NCBI GenBank assembly: GCA_030151135.1
Contig: JASLEQ010000422.1
Coordinates: forward strand, 1 to 6,418
Length of the DNA: 6,418 nt
Source: Candidatus Sulfotelmatobacter sp.
Lineage (GTDB): Bacteria; Acidobacteriota; Terriglobia; Terriglobales; SbA1
Direction: 5' to 3'
The notes beneath the pieces were generated by a model, which saw only the letters and a program-made list of their open reading frames with translations, made no database searches and was not told the DNA's origin. How positions within the stretch are numbered: position 1 is the stretch's first letter; each line of letters opens with the position of its first letter. The position numbers were made by a program, and so were the translations under genes. This document shows, in pieces, positions 1 to 5,882 of this stretch.

Positions 1-1221
1 GGACATCGTTATGTCCTCACAACATATGTGTATTCGAGGGAGGTGTACCGGTTGGGCGAGATCTTCCACTCGAGTAAACATCCGGTGAGCAGCGAATTAG
101 GGGGGCAGGCGGTACCGGCGGATGTGCGATTCGTATTGGAAGTGCAGGATATCAACCCAGCGGTTCCGGCGAGTCTGGTGGCTCCAGCCACCGTGCTCTA
201 TGACGATGTGCTCACGAACGCGGCGGGATTCTGCACATATGCATTGATAAACGCAATCAATATGCAATGCAGTATCGCATTTACTTATGTAACTCATATT
301 CCGCTGGCGGAAGTACGAATTGCGTTACCGAACGCAGGCTATGTTACAGAGATCGTGGAATCCCTCTCAGATGGCGGACAGTGCGCGATTGCGAGTTCAA
401 CGTCACTGGATTTTTATCCGCAATATCTGCCGCCATTGAATGCATTGATTGTGGCGAGCTACCGAGGGCGCGGAAGAGCGGTAGCGGAGATTGTGGACCC
501 GGCGGGGATCGCGAACCTCGCGCGCGGAGGTGATGACGGCGTTCGCAGCAGTGTGCGGACGATGAAAATTCCATCGCCGCGCACGCAGGCAGATTGCGAG
601 AATGCAGCGCTTGCAATATTGGATGATGCCAGTACGCCGGCGTGGAGTGGAAGTTACAAGACCTGGAACGATTTTTTGCCGGCATCGGCTGACGATGTAT
701 TTCCGGGGGATCTGCTGACGGTGGACGTTCCCTCAAGAGCTGCGATATTCAGCGCGGTCACGAGGAAGATCGGCGTAGAGATGGTCGATCCGGCAAATGA
801 TAGAGGGTTGTATGAGATCGAGTTCGAGACTGATTTAGCTTCGCCCCTGGGATACGAGGAGGCGGGAAGTACGACAGTGGTTCCACTGCAGAATTTACCT
901 CCCAGACTTTCGACCAGTGAGGTCGGCAACTACTACTTAGCAAGCCTGACGGATGCGCAGGTGACTCAGGTTTCATCAACGACGGTGCAAGTGGACGCAG
1001 GAACGGCACCTGGCAGCAGTCAGGGGATCGAAGTCAGAATCCACGATTTTGGATGGGGGCCATCCAACGATCGAAATGTTCTGGGGCGGTTTACGACACA
1101 GACCTTCACGCTGCCTCGGCTTGCGCGGACACAGAATTACTTTCTCCGGCTATACGACGGGTCAACACCGCCGAAATACTCACGATATTCAGCCGCGTTG
1201 CATGTGGATTATCCGCTATGA
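1..1221 (+). CDS. Phage tail / host-contact-like protein with C-terminal FN3-like domain (5' partial)
   Basis: The reading frame is open from base 1, so the gene starts upstream of the window; 406 residues are visible. The first possible internal start is a GTG at 28, which has no Shine-Dalgarno, and I do not regard it as the true start. The middle section has a segment around residues 190-250 (counting from codon 28) with the pattern ADCENAALAILDD, then WSGSYKTW, then FPGDLLTVDVPSRAAIF. This resembles the beta-rich module of phage tail-tip or baseplate proteins. The last ~108 residues, from LPPRLS to the stop, are rich in beta-forming residues and look like a fibronectin type III or similar Ig-like domain, common in tail proteins that face the host surface. 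No catalytic motif or signal peptide is seen. It overlaps the next gene by an ATGA junction, implying one transcript. Family assignment is by pattern recognition only; another large surface adhesin is possible. Confidence 0.6.
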   Translation, partial: GHRYVLTTYVYSREVYRLGEIFHSSKHPVSSELGGQAVPADVRFVLEVQDINPAVPASLVAPATVLYDDVLTNAAGFCTYALINAINMQCSIAFTYVTHIPLAEVRIALPNAGYVTEIVESLSDGGQCAIASSTSLDFYPQYLPPLNALIVASYRGRGRAVAEIVDPAGIANLARGGDDGVRSSVRTMKIPSPRTQADCENAALAILDDASTPAWSGSYKTWNDFLPASADDVFPGDLLTVDVPSRAAIFSAVTRKIGVEMVDPANDRGLYEIEFETDLASPLGYEEAGSTTVVPLQNLPPRLSTSEVGNYYLASLTDAQVTQVSSTTVQVDAGTAPGSSQGIEVRIHDFGWGPSNDRNVLGRFTTQTFTLPRLARTQNYFLRLYDGSTPPKYSRYSAALHVDYPL

Positions 1222-1685
1222 GCGAAGCAATGTTTGTAAGGCAGAAACAACGAGAAATGAGCGAAAGAACCGCAGCGACGGGGCCTTATACCGCAAAAGA
1301 CTTTCAGCTTGAGGTTCTGGACAGGCTGGCTGAAATGCAGAGCTTCGCTGAGGGCCTGCAGGTAACGTGGGAGAAAAAGCTCGAGGCGGTCAAAGAACAT
1401 CGGCTGCTGAAGTTCGATAGCCGCACGTTGATTGCCTTGGGCGCCTTGGCGTTATCCATTGCCGGTTATGTGATCCAGAACGCCGGGAACACGGCGCGGC
1501 AGGAGTCAGAGATTGAGGCTACGAAAGCGCGCGTACTACGCCTGGAACAGATTGCGGCGACCAATACAGAGGCGCGGATTCGAACTGAGGTTCAGCTTGG
1601 CGAATTACGCGATGGACAGAATGAAATCAAAGCTCTGATCGAGGCGCATGATACGGCGAGCCGCAAGGGCGCGGCAAAACAGTAA
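1218..1685 (+). CDS. Small single-pass membrane protein with flanking coiled coils, phage-associated, unknown function
   Basis: A 155-residue protein. The start at 1218 is chosen because its ATG overlaps the upstream TGA stop (ATGA), the classic sign of translational coupling; there is no good Shine-Dalgarno. An alternative ATG at 1257 would give 142 residues, and the frame is open further upstream but only inside the previous gene. Residues ~28-62 are charged and helical. Residues ~70-88 (TLIALGALALSIAGYVIQ) form one transmembrane helix. Residues ~93-144 are a heptad-like, Glu/Arg-rich coiled coil (ARVLRLEQIAATN, then LGELRDGQNEIKALIE). There is no N-terminal signal sequence. A small membrane protein with coiled coil after a tail gene suggests a role at the envelope during lysis or injection, for example holin- or XhlA-like, but I recognise no specific family. 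No endolysin gene follows. Coding status is likely; function is unassigned. Confidence 0.7.
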   Translation: MSEAMFVRQKQREMSERTAATGPYTAKDFQLEVLDRLAEMQSFAEGLQVTWEKKLEAVKEHRLLKFDSRTLIALGALALSIAGYVIQNAGNTARQESEIEATKARVLRLEQIAATNTEARIRTEVQLGELRDGQNEIKALIEAHDTASRKGAAKQ

Positions 1686-1784
1686 GCATGCAGGCGGTGA
1701 GGGAGTAAGTACGGGTGCTTCGACTCTGCCGCGAGGTTCGCTTTCACTCGCCTCACTACTGGGCGCAACATGACGGTTGTTAAA

Positions 1785-1791
1785 AAGGAGG
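1785..1791 (+). promoter_or_regulatory. Near-perfect Shine-Dalgarno (AAGGAGG)
   Basis: AAGGAGG sits 4 nt before the ATG at 1796 and matches the anti-Shine-Dalgarno of 16S rRNA completely. It fixes the start of the 95-residue gene and suggests much stronger initiation than for the two genes upstream, neither of which shows a recognisable site. Confidence 0.85.
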
Positions 1792-1795
1792 AATT

Positions 1796-2083
1796 ATGAA
1801 TTTCGTAAGTGTCTTATTACGGGCGATCGGATTCATTCCGTCGTTGATAAGTGGCATCGAGGGAATGTGCGCGAACAAATCGGGAGTTGAGAAAAAAGAT
1901 GCGGCTATGAGCTTTCTGCAAAATGCGCTCGCAATGTCGGATGCGATTGCGGCGCGGGACATCGTCCAGCCGGAGCAATTTAAATCGGGAATATCCCAGA
2001 TTATTGATGGCGTGGTGCTCTGTATGAATGCATCCGCGTGGGCAAAAGGGAAGAAGCCGGCAGAGATCACAGCCGGTAATTGA
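1796..2083 (+). CDS. Small phage-type orphan protein, 95 aa, unknown function
   Basis: The start is fixed by a near-perfect ribosome-binding site. Residues 1-24 are hydrophobic to amphipathic (MNFVSVLLRAIGFIPSLISG), followed by a Lys/Glu-rich stretch (KSGVEKKDAA) and then helices: roughly 37-50 (AMSFLQNALAMSDA), a short turn with a Pro (VQPEQFKSG), and 63-82 (GISQIIDGVVLCMNASAWAK). The tail is short and polar. This layout (hydrophobic N-terminus, a 'GIE' turn, then an IIDGVV..NA segment near the end) resembles small proteins of unknown function that I recall near lysis genes in prophages; that likeness is from memory. It could be a holin-like or virion accessory protein, but one clear transmembrane helix is doubtful. 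It follows the previous gene after 110 nt and is the last + strand gene before the converging metabolic locus. Confidence 0.75.
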   Translation: MNFVSVLLRAIGFIPSLISGIEGMCANKSGVEKKDAAMSFLQNALAMSDAIAARDIVQPEQFKSGISQIIDGVVLCMNASAWAKGKKPAEITAGN

Positions 2084-2166
2084 GCAGCACAAGACATTGC
2101 CATTGTGATGGAGATCGCCGGGCTCAGATGAGGCTGGCGCCACACAGTGGATTCCAGTTGTGGGAC

Positions 2167-2244
2167 GACTGAGAAAGTCAAATCCCCACCCTGCCGCACA
2201 AGCCGCGACAAGGGTGGGGCACCCACTCAGTCTTTTAATTTTTT
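2167..2244 (+). terminator. Nested palindrome with T tract between convergent genes, likely transcription terminator
   Basis: An inner stem CCCCACCCT (2184-2192) pairs perfectly with AGGGTGGGG (2211-2219). Inside it, GCCGC (2193-2197) can pair with GCGAC (2205-2209) with one C-A mismatch and one bulged A. An outer stem GACTGAG (2167-2173) pairs perfectly with CTCAGTC (2226-2232). On the + strand this is followed at once by TTTT, AA, TTTTTT (2233-2244), as expected for an intrinsic terminator of the phage-side transcript. Read from the other strand, the stem is followed only by a mildly T-rich stretch, so termination of the E2 transcript is less certain. It ends 3 nt from the E2 stop codon. 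Confidence 0.7.
2184..2219. repeat. GC-rich palindromic intergenic repeat, probably a dispersed family member
   Basis: The core CCCACCCT ... AGGGTGGG, with a GCSGC/GCGAC inner arm, resembles a short intergenic palindrome that I recall as recurring in acidobacterial genomes. The C-A mismatch in the inner arm (GCCGC where GTCGC would pair fully with GCGAC) is what a decayed copy of a perfectly paired element would show. Only one copy is present in this window, so membership of a family is inference. Confidence 0.45.
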
Positions 2245-2247
2245 GCT

Positions 2248-3570
2248 TTAGCCAACTTCTTCGGTCCAGGTTTCGATGTTCTTCTTGACCTGAGCCATGA
2301 ATTGGTCGGCGACCGCGCCGTCGATGAGACGGTGGTCATAGCCTAAGGTCAAGTGCACGACGGAGCGGATGGCGATCGAGTCGTTACCGTCTTTGTCGGT
2401 GATGACCATGGGCTGCTTCATGATTCCGCCGACACCCATGATGGCGGAGTTCGGCTGATTGATGATGGGCAGACCGAATACGGCTCCGAACTGGCCGGGA
2501 TTCGTGATGGTGAAAGTGGATCCTTCGACATCTTCGGGCTTGAGCTTCTTGGTACGTGCACGCTCGCCAAGGTCAGTGATACCACGCTGCAGGCCGAGGA
2601 AGTTGAGGTCTCCGGCGTTCTTCAGCACGGGAACGATGAGACCCCAGTCGAGGGCGACGGCGATGCCGACGTTGATATAGCGGTGATAGCGGATGTTTTC
2701 GCCTTCGATGTTGGCGTTGATGATGGGCCACTGCTGAAGTGCCATGACCGCAGCACGAACGAAGAACGGCATGAAGGTGAGACGCGCGCCATGACGCTGT
2801 TCGAATCCGTTCTTGAGCTTATTGCGGAGATTCACGATGCGGGTGAAATCCACTTCGTACATGCAATGAACGTGGGCGCTGGTGCGGCGGGACTCGATCA
2901 TATGATGCGCGATGAGCGAGCGCATCCTTGACATGGGAACGAGATCGCCCGGATAAGGTGCAGGTGCTGCCGGGCGCGGAGGCTCCGGAGCGGCGGCTGC
3001 GGGCTGAGCAGGAACAGGAGCGGGCGTCGAGACTGGTTGCGCAGATCCCTGGTGCTCGATGAACTGCATGATGTCTTGCTTGGTGATGCGGCCGCCGAGT
3101 CCGGTGCCGGTGACTTGCGAAAGATTGACGCCGTGCTCGCGGGCGATCTTGCGGACGAGCGGGGACGAGCGGGCCTCTTCGCCTTCTTCGTCCTGGGCAG
3201 AGGCCGCTGGAGCGGGCATCGGTGGAGGAGCCGGAGCTTGCGCCTGGGGCTTCGAAGGTCCCGAAGCCGGGGGCGGGGGAGCATTTGCTTCGAGCGTTTT
3301 TGATGCAGCTTTTGGTGCAGCGGCGCCTTCTCCATCGGCGGCAATGGTTCCGACGATGGTATTTACTCCCACGGTTGTGCCTTCGGTGACCTTAATTTCC
3401 TGCAAGACGCCGGAAGCAGGAGCTGGGATTTCGGCGTCGACTTTGTCGGTCGATATCTCAAAGAGAGGCTCGTCGCGCTGGATCTTGTCTCCAGGCTTTT
3501 TGAGCCATTTCGTAATAGTGCCTTCTACGATGGATTCTCCCATCTGAGGCATGATGATGTCAGTCGGCAT
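2248..3570 (-). CDS. 2-oxo acid dehydrogenase E2 component (dihydrolipoamide acyltransferase)
   Basis: A 440-residue cytoplasmic enzyme that moves the acyl group from its lipoyl arm to coenzyme A and forms the core of the multienzyme complex. Residues 2-77 are a biotinyl/lipoyl domain with the modified lysine in EISTDKVDAEI (Lys43). Residues ~84-132 are an Ala/Pro linker. Residues 136-171 are the peripheral-subunit-binding domain (SPLVRKIAREHGVNLSQV, then GGRITKQDI). A second Ala/Pro linker covers ~176-206, and the acyltransferase domain runs from ~208 to the end. The catalytic motif HRLIDG is intact (His413, Asp417), with STFTITNPGQFG at 351-362. There is a single lipoyl domain. The ATG at 3570 is chosen because GGAAGG lies 5 nt upstream and translation there begins directly with the lipoyl domain. 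Two-subunit E1 genes in the same locus argue for pyruvate or branched-chain substrates rather than 2-oxoglutarate, although such proteins are often labelled succinyltransferase. The substrate is unresolved. Confidence 0.95.
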   Translation of the reverse strand: MPTDIIMPQMGESIVEGTITKWLKKPGDKIQRDEPLFEISTDKVDAEIPAPASGVLQEIKVTEGTTVGVNTIVGTIAADGEGAAAPKAASKTLEANAPPPPASGPSKPQAQAPAPPPMPAPAASAQDEEGEEARSSPLVRKIAREHGVNLSQVTGTGLGGRITKQDIMQFIEHQGSAQPVSTPAPVPAQPAAAAPEPPRPAAPAPYPGDLVPMSRMRSLIAHHMIESRRTSAHVHCMYEVDFTRIVNLRNKLKNGFEQRHGARLTFMPFFVRAAVMALQQWPIINANIEGENIRYHRYINVGIAVALDWGLIVPVLKNAGDLNFLGLQRGITDLGERARTKKLKPEDVEGSTFTITNPGQFGAVFGLPIINQPNSAIMGVGGIMKQPMVITDKDGNDSIAIRSVVHLTLGYDHRLIDGAVADQFMAQVKKNIETWTEEVG

Positions 3571-3574
3571 GATT

Positions 3575-3581
3575 TCCTTCC
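3575..3581 (-). promoter_or_regulatory. Ribosome-binding site of the E2 gene
   Basis: Read on the - strand this is GGAAGGA, with GGAAGG placed 5 nt from the ATG at 3570. It decides the start against the longer frame beginning with TTG at 3618, whose extra 16 residues do not resemble a lipoyl domain. Confidence 0.75.
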
Positions 3582-3624
3582 ATAAGGCCCACAGTCCCGC
3601 AGAGACGGCTGGGCGCAAACAGAT

Positions 3625-3630
3625 ATTATA
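3625..3630 (-). promoter_or_regulatory. Consensus -10 box (TATAAT) upstream of E2
   Basis: The - strand reads TATAAT, an exact sigma-70-type -10 hexamer, about 55 nt before the E2 ATG, giving a predicted leader of roughly 45-50 nt. No convincing -35 is found 16-18 nt further upstream and there is no extended -10 TG, so the promoter may need an activator or be weak. Together with the 151-nt gap after the cytochrome gene, it suggests that E2 can be transcribed on its own. Confidence 0.45.
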
Positions 3631-3697
3631 ACGTTCCCGGGAGTTGAAGTCCGTGGGCTATGTTGAAGCGTGACGCTGAGCTCACGGGTGACTACCG

Positions 3698-3720
3698 CGG
3701 GAAACGCCGGATGTTTCCCG
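3698..3720 (-). terminator. Perfect 8-bp hairpin immediately after the cytochrome c stop
   Basis: CGGGAAAC (3698-3705) and GTTTCCCG (3713-3720) are exact inverted complements around a 7-nt loop, starting one base after the cytochrome stop codon (3722-3724). There is no T run after it on the - strand, so it is not a textbook intrinsic terminator. It may end transcription inefficiently, or block 3' exonucleases and stabilise the upstream message. Confidence 0.5.
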
Positions 3721-3721
3721 A

Positions 3722-4288
3722 TTAGTGATGATCGTGGTCGGCGTCTTTCAGAGGTTCCTTCTGTTCGGGCTCGGGGCCGGTTCCGAAGCTCGTCTTCCAG
3801 TACTCCTGAACCGCGGGCGGGAGCTTTTCCATGTGTGAGAGGAACATTGTGATTTTCCACATATCAGGCTCGGTCAAGGTTTTGTCCCAAGCCGGCATAC
3901 CTGTGTATCGGACGCCGGTACGGATGGTGTAGAAGATGTGCCATTCGGGATCGTCAGGAGGATCGGAAACGAGATTGGGCGGGGGCGGATAGAAAGATGT
4001 GGACAAGGTAGAGGGCTTGCGATCGAGCCCCCCATGACACTGGGCGCAGTTCATTGTGTACAGCTTCATCCCGTCTTCCAGATTTTGATCAGTGGGCATC
4101 AGCGGATTTGTGACCCGAGGAGCGTGGCGCTCCATGGAGGCGTCGACGGCGCCCATGGCCAGGTGTCGCTCCCAATGCGGGGGTTCGACATTCGCATTGG
4201 AGGGAAAGAAGCCGAGCATGGCGTAGCCGAGTGCGGCAAGACTGATGGCGATCAGGGTGACGATTACACCGAGAAGGAATTTGCCCAT
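3722..4288 (-). CDS. Membrane-anchored monoheme cytochrome c (class I / cbb3-type domain)
   Basis: A 188-residue electron carrier predicted outside the cytoplasmic membrane. Residues ~4-27 form an uncleaved signal anchor (FLLGVIVTLIAISLAALGYAML) with no lipobox cysteine. The heme-attachment motif is CAQCH at 81-85 (His85 is the proximal ligand). The likely distal ligand is Met131 in YTGMPAW, about 46 residues later, as in small class I cytochromes. The helix EPDMWKITMFLSHM (140-153) fits the family's C-terminal helix. The segment YPPPPNLVSDPP (100-111) between motif and Met ligand is typical of a group common in soil bacteria. The C-terminus is a charged tail ending DADHDHH. CAGGGG lies 6 nt before the ATG, supporting the start. 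It lies 61 nt after the membrane-protein gene and upstream of E2, an unexpected neighbourhood for a respiratory protein. Its redox partner cannot be told from sequence. Confidence 0.92.
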   Translation of the reverse strand: MGKFLLGVIVTLIAISLAALGYAMLGFFPSNANVEPPHWERHLAMGAVDASMERHAPRVTNPLMPTDQNLEDGMKLYTMNCAQCHGGLDRKPSTLSTSFYPPPPNLVSDPPDDPEWHIFYTIRTGVRYTGMPAWDKTLTEPDMWKITMFLSHMEKLPPAVQEYWKTSFGTGPEPEQKEPLKDADHDHH

Positions 4289-4313
4289 GGTTAGCCCCTG
4301 GGTATTGTGGCAG

Positions 4314-4342
4314 ATTGTCCGGGAGGTAGGCTAGAGCGACAA
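4314..4342 (-). promoter_or_regulatory. Weak candidate promoter before the cytochrome c gene
   Basis: On the - strand TTGTCG (4337-4342) and GACAAT (4314-4319) are separated by 17 nt. Each matches four of six bases of the -35 and -10 consensus. The position, 26 nt before the cytochrome ATG, is suitable, but two 4/6 boxes occur often by chance, so this is only a candidate. Confidence 0.2.
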
Positions 4343-4349
4343 AAGGATT

Positions 4350-4748
4350 TCAGTGCACACCTTGCTTCATCCAGCTCAGGGCCAAGGAGAAAAGTCCTGT
4401 GCCGACCAGAGTGACGGCGAGGGAGGCGACAACGCGTAAGCCATGGCGCAAGCGGATCACAGTGCACAGTAGCAGCATGATGGCGATTTCGAGAACGATG
4501 AACGCCCAACCGTAGAGAGAGGCGCGAGCGGCTGCAGCTTGCCATCGGTCATGAAGTTTAGGGATTCCGGACCACGCACTGGAACAGGCCGTCCACCAGA
4601 GATATTTGAGGAAGCAGTTGGCCGCGATGAGCATCAGAGTTGCGCTGAAGAAAGCCCCGACCAGGCGTAAGCTGCCATTACTGCCGAGCGCGGCTTGCGA
4701 TCGGCCATCACCGGCTAAGGCCATGTTCCTCTTTCCCGCGTTATCCAT
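4350..4748 (-). CDS. Uncharacterised three-helix membrane protein
   Basis: A 132-residue hydrophobic protein I do not recognise. Three likely transmembrane helices are seen: ~29-51 (VGAFFSATLMLIAANCFLKYLWW), ~77-100 (SLYGWAFIVLEIAIMLLLC) and ~106-126 (VVASLAVTLVGTGLFSLALSW). Between helices 1 and 2 is a ~25-residue polar loop containing CSSAWSGIPKLHDRW. No signal peptide, heme motif or metal-binding cluster is evident. The start is uncertain: ATG 4748 has little ribosome-binding sequence, whereas ATG 4724 (124 residues) has AGAGGA upstream but only 2 nt away, which is too close to be ideal. It is 87 nt after E1 beta and 61 nt before the cytochrome, all on one strand, so co-transcription is likely. 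A role in membrane assembly or anchoring next to the cytochrome is a guess from position only. Confidence 0.65.
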   Translation of the reverse strand: MDNAGKRNMALAGDGRSQAALGSNGSLRLVGAFFSATLMLIAANCFLKYLWWTACSSAWSGIPKLHDRWQAAAARASLYGWAFIVLEIAIMLLLCTVIRLRHGLRVVASLAVTLVGTGLFSLALSWMKQGVH

Positions 4749-4835
4749 GACTGAACCGGTCCCGGTAGCTTGTTGTCCGGAGAGCTGCGATCGGTGTTAA
4801 CAGCGGCTGAACGAAGGCATTCGCCCATCTACAGG

Positions 4836-5807
4836 TTAGTACGCTTTCAAGCGGCGAGATTCGCGGATTACGTCTTCCAACTTCGGTAAATAGTGATACT
4901 CTTGGGGCGGGGAGAAAGGGACGGCGGAGTCGAGGCCCGCGATGCGTACGATGGGTCCGTCGAGATCATCGAAGGCTTCTTCGTTGATGATGGCGGCGAT
5001 TTCTCCGGCAATGCCTCCGGTGCGGGAGTGCTCGTGGAGGATGATGACTTTGTTTGTTTTCTTCACTGTTTGCGCGATGGCCTCGCGATCGATGGGGACG
5101 AGCGAGCGCAGATCGAGTATCTCGATCTCGATTCCGTCTTTCTTCAGGATGTCTGCGGCTTCGAGCGCCGTGTGGACCATGGCTGCGTAGGTGATGATGC
5201 TTAGATCTTTGCCTTCGCGTGCTACGCGGGCTTTTCCGATTGGGATTACATAGTCATCTACGGGGACTTCTTCCTTAATTCTGCGATAGAGATACTTGTG
5301 TTCAAAGAATATGCAAGGATTGTTGTCGCGGATAGCGGCTTTTATCAAGCCTTTCGCGTCGTACGGCGTAGCAGGGCAGATCACTTTCAGGCCGGGATTG
5401 TGGACGAACCACATCTCGGGATTTTGGGAGTGGAATGGGCCGCCGTGGACATATCCGCCGCTGGGGCCGCGAAGGACCAGAGGTGCAGGCGCTCCCCACA
5501 GGTAATGGGTCTTGGCGACCATGTTGGAAATCTGATTCATGGCGCAGGCGATGAAGTCCATGAATTGGAATTCGGCGACCGGGCGCATACCGGTGAGGGA
5601 TGCTCCGAACGTTGCACCGACGATAGCGGATTCGGCGATGGGCGTGTCGATGACGCGCTCGGGGCCGAAGCGGTCGATGAAGCCGTCGGTGACTTTGAAA
5701 GCGCCGCCGTAAATGCCGATGTCTTCACCGAGGCAGAAGACGGTCGGGTCCTTTTCCATTTCTTCCCAGATTCCCTGGCGGATGGCTTCGAGGTAGGTTA
5801 GCTGCAT
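4836..5807 (-). CDS. 2-oxo acid dehydrogenase E1 component, beta subunit
   Basis: A 323-residue subunit, the normal length for the family, that pairs with E1 alpha to decarboxylate a 2-oxo acid using thiamine diphosphate and transfer the acyl group to the E2 lipoyl arm. The N-terminal pyrimidine-binding domain holds GEDIGIYGGAFKVTDGF (27-43) and TPIAESAIVG (55-64), whose Glu59 is the conserved residue that activates the cofactor. HGGPFHSQ (121-128) carries the active-site His126. The C-terminal transketolase-like domain begins near residue ~198 (GKDLSIITYAAMVHTALEAA) and includes VIILHEHSRTGGIAGEIAA (254-272). The ATG at 5807 has AGGA about 6 nt upstream. E1 alpha lies 78 nt upstream on the same strand. 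The EHKYLYRR segment resembles branched-chain or acetoin-type enzymes, but this does not prove the substrate. A long open frame on the opposite strand inside this gene is a shadow. Confidence 0.95.
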   Translation of the reverse strand: MQLTYLEAIRQGIWEEMEKDPTVFCLGEDIGIYGGAFKVTDGFIDRFGPERVIDTPIAESAIVGATFGASLTGMRPVAEFQFMDFIACAMNQISNMVAKTHYLWGAPAPLVLRGPSGGYVHGGPFHSQNPEMWFVHNPGLKVICPATPYDAKGLIKAAIRDNNPCIFFEHKYLYRRIKEEVPVDDYVIPIGKARVAREGKDLSIITYAAMVHTALEAADILKKDGIEIEILDLRSLVPIDREAIAQTVKKTNKVIILHEHSRTGGIAGEIAAIINEEAFDDLDGPIVRIAGLDSAVPFSPPQEYHYLPKLEDVIRESRRLKAY

Positions 5808-5816
5808 GTTCGTCCT

Positions 5817-5844
5817 GAGTCGCGAGTCCCGAGTTGCGAGTTCA
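5817..5844. repeat. Four degenerate 7-bp tandem units (GAGTnnn)
   Basis: Units start at 5817, 5824, 5831 and 5838: GAGTCGC, GAGTCCC, GAGTTGC and GAGTTCA. The register is exact at 7 bp. They fill the leader of the E1 beta gene up to about 10 nt from its ATG. On the - strand they read as ACTC-containing repeats. Confidence 0.6.
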
Positions 5845-5856
5845 AACTTCTTTGAG

Positions 5857-5882
5857 GCGGATTTCGCGGATTTATGCGGATC
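5857..5882. repeat. Three GCGGAT units in tandem
   Basis: GCGGAT occurs at 5857, 5866 and 5876, spaced 9 and 10 bp, the first two continuing as GCGGATTT. This lies just after the E1 alpha stop (5886-5888). With the 7-bp units beside it, nearly the whole 78-nt spacer is repetitive. Similar ATCCGC strings are, from memory, common intergenic filler in several GC-rich soil bacteria. Confidence 0.5.

Noticed and set aside
1053..1217. N-terminal extension of the coiled-coil membrane protein into the tail gene
   Set aside because: The extra 55 residues overlap a conserved-looking region of the tail protein in another frame, while the ATGA junction at 1218 gives a natural coupled start.
1697..1756. 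Inverted repeat GTGAGG / CCTCAC in the spacer before the 95-residue gene
   Set aside because: Only 6 bp with a loop of about 48 nt and no supporting inner stem. Too weak to call a terminator or RNA.
2141..2165. Possible small hairpin CCACA ... TGTGG after the 95-residue gene
   Set aside because: Five pairs closing a poorly paired interior; expected by chance, and the much stronger palindrome lies just downstream.
2353..2931. Long + strand open frame (192 codons) opposite E2
   Set aside because: It lies fully inside the acyltransferase gene on the other strand, its product is an Asp/Gly/Val-rich low-complexity sequence, and it has no ribosome-binding site or domain. It is a shadow of codon bias in E2.
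3571..3618. Longer E2 start (TTG at 3618) adding 16 residues
   Set aside because: It would begin at or before the predicted transcription start and the added residues are not lipoyl-domain-like. The ATG at 3570 has a proper ribosome-binding site.
3677..3684. Palindrome TGAGCTCA as an operator upstream of E2
   Set aside because: An isolated 8-bp palindrome occurs by chance, and there is no second copy or known regulator motif I can name.
5298..5801. Open frame of 167 codons on the + strand opposite E1 beta
   Set aside because: Antisense shadow of a highly conserved enzyme, with no recognisable protein features.
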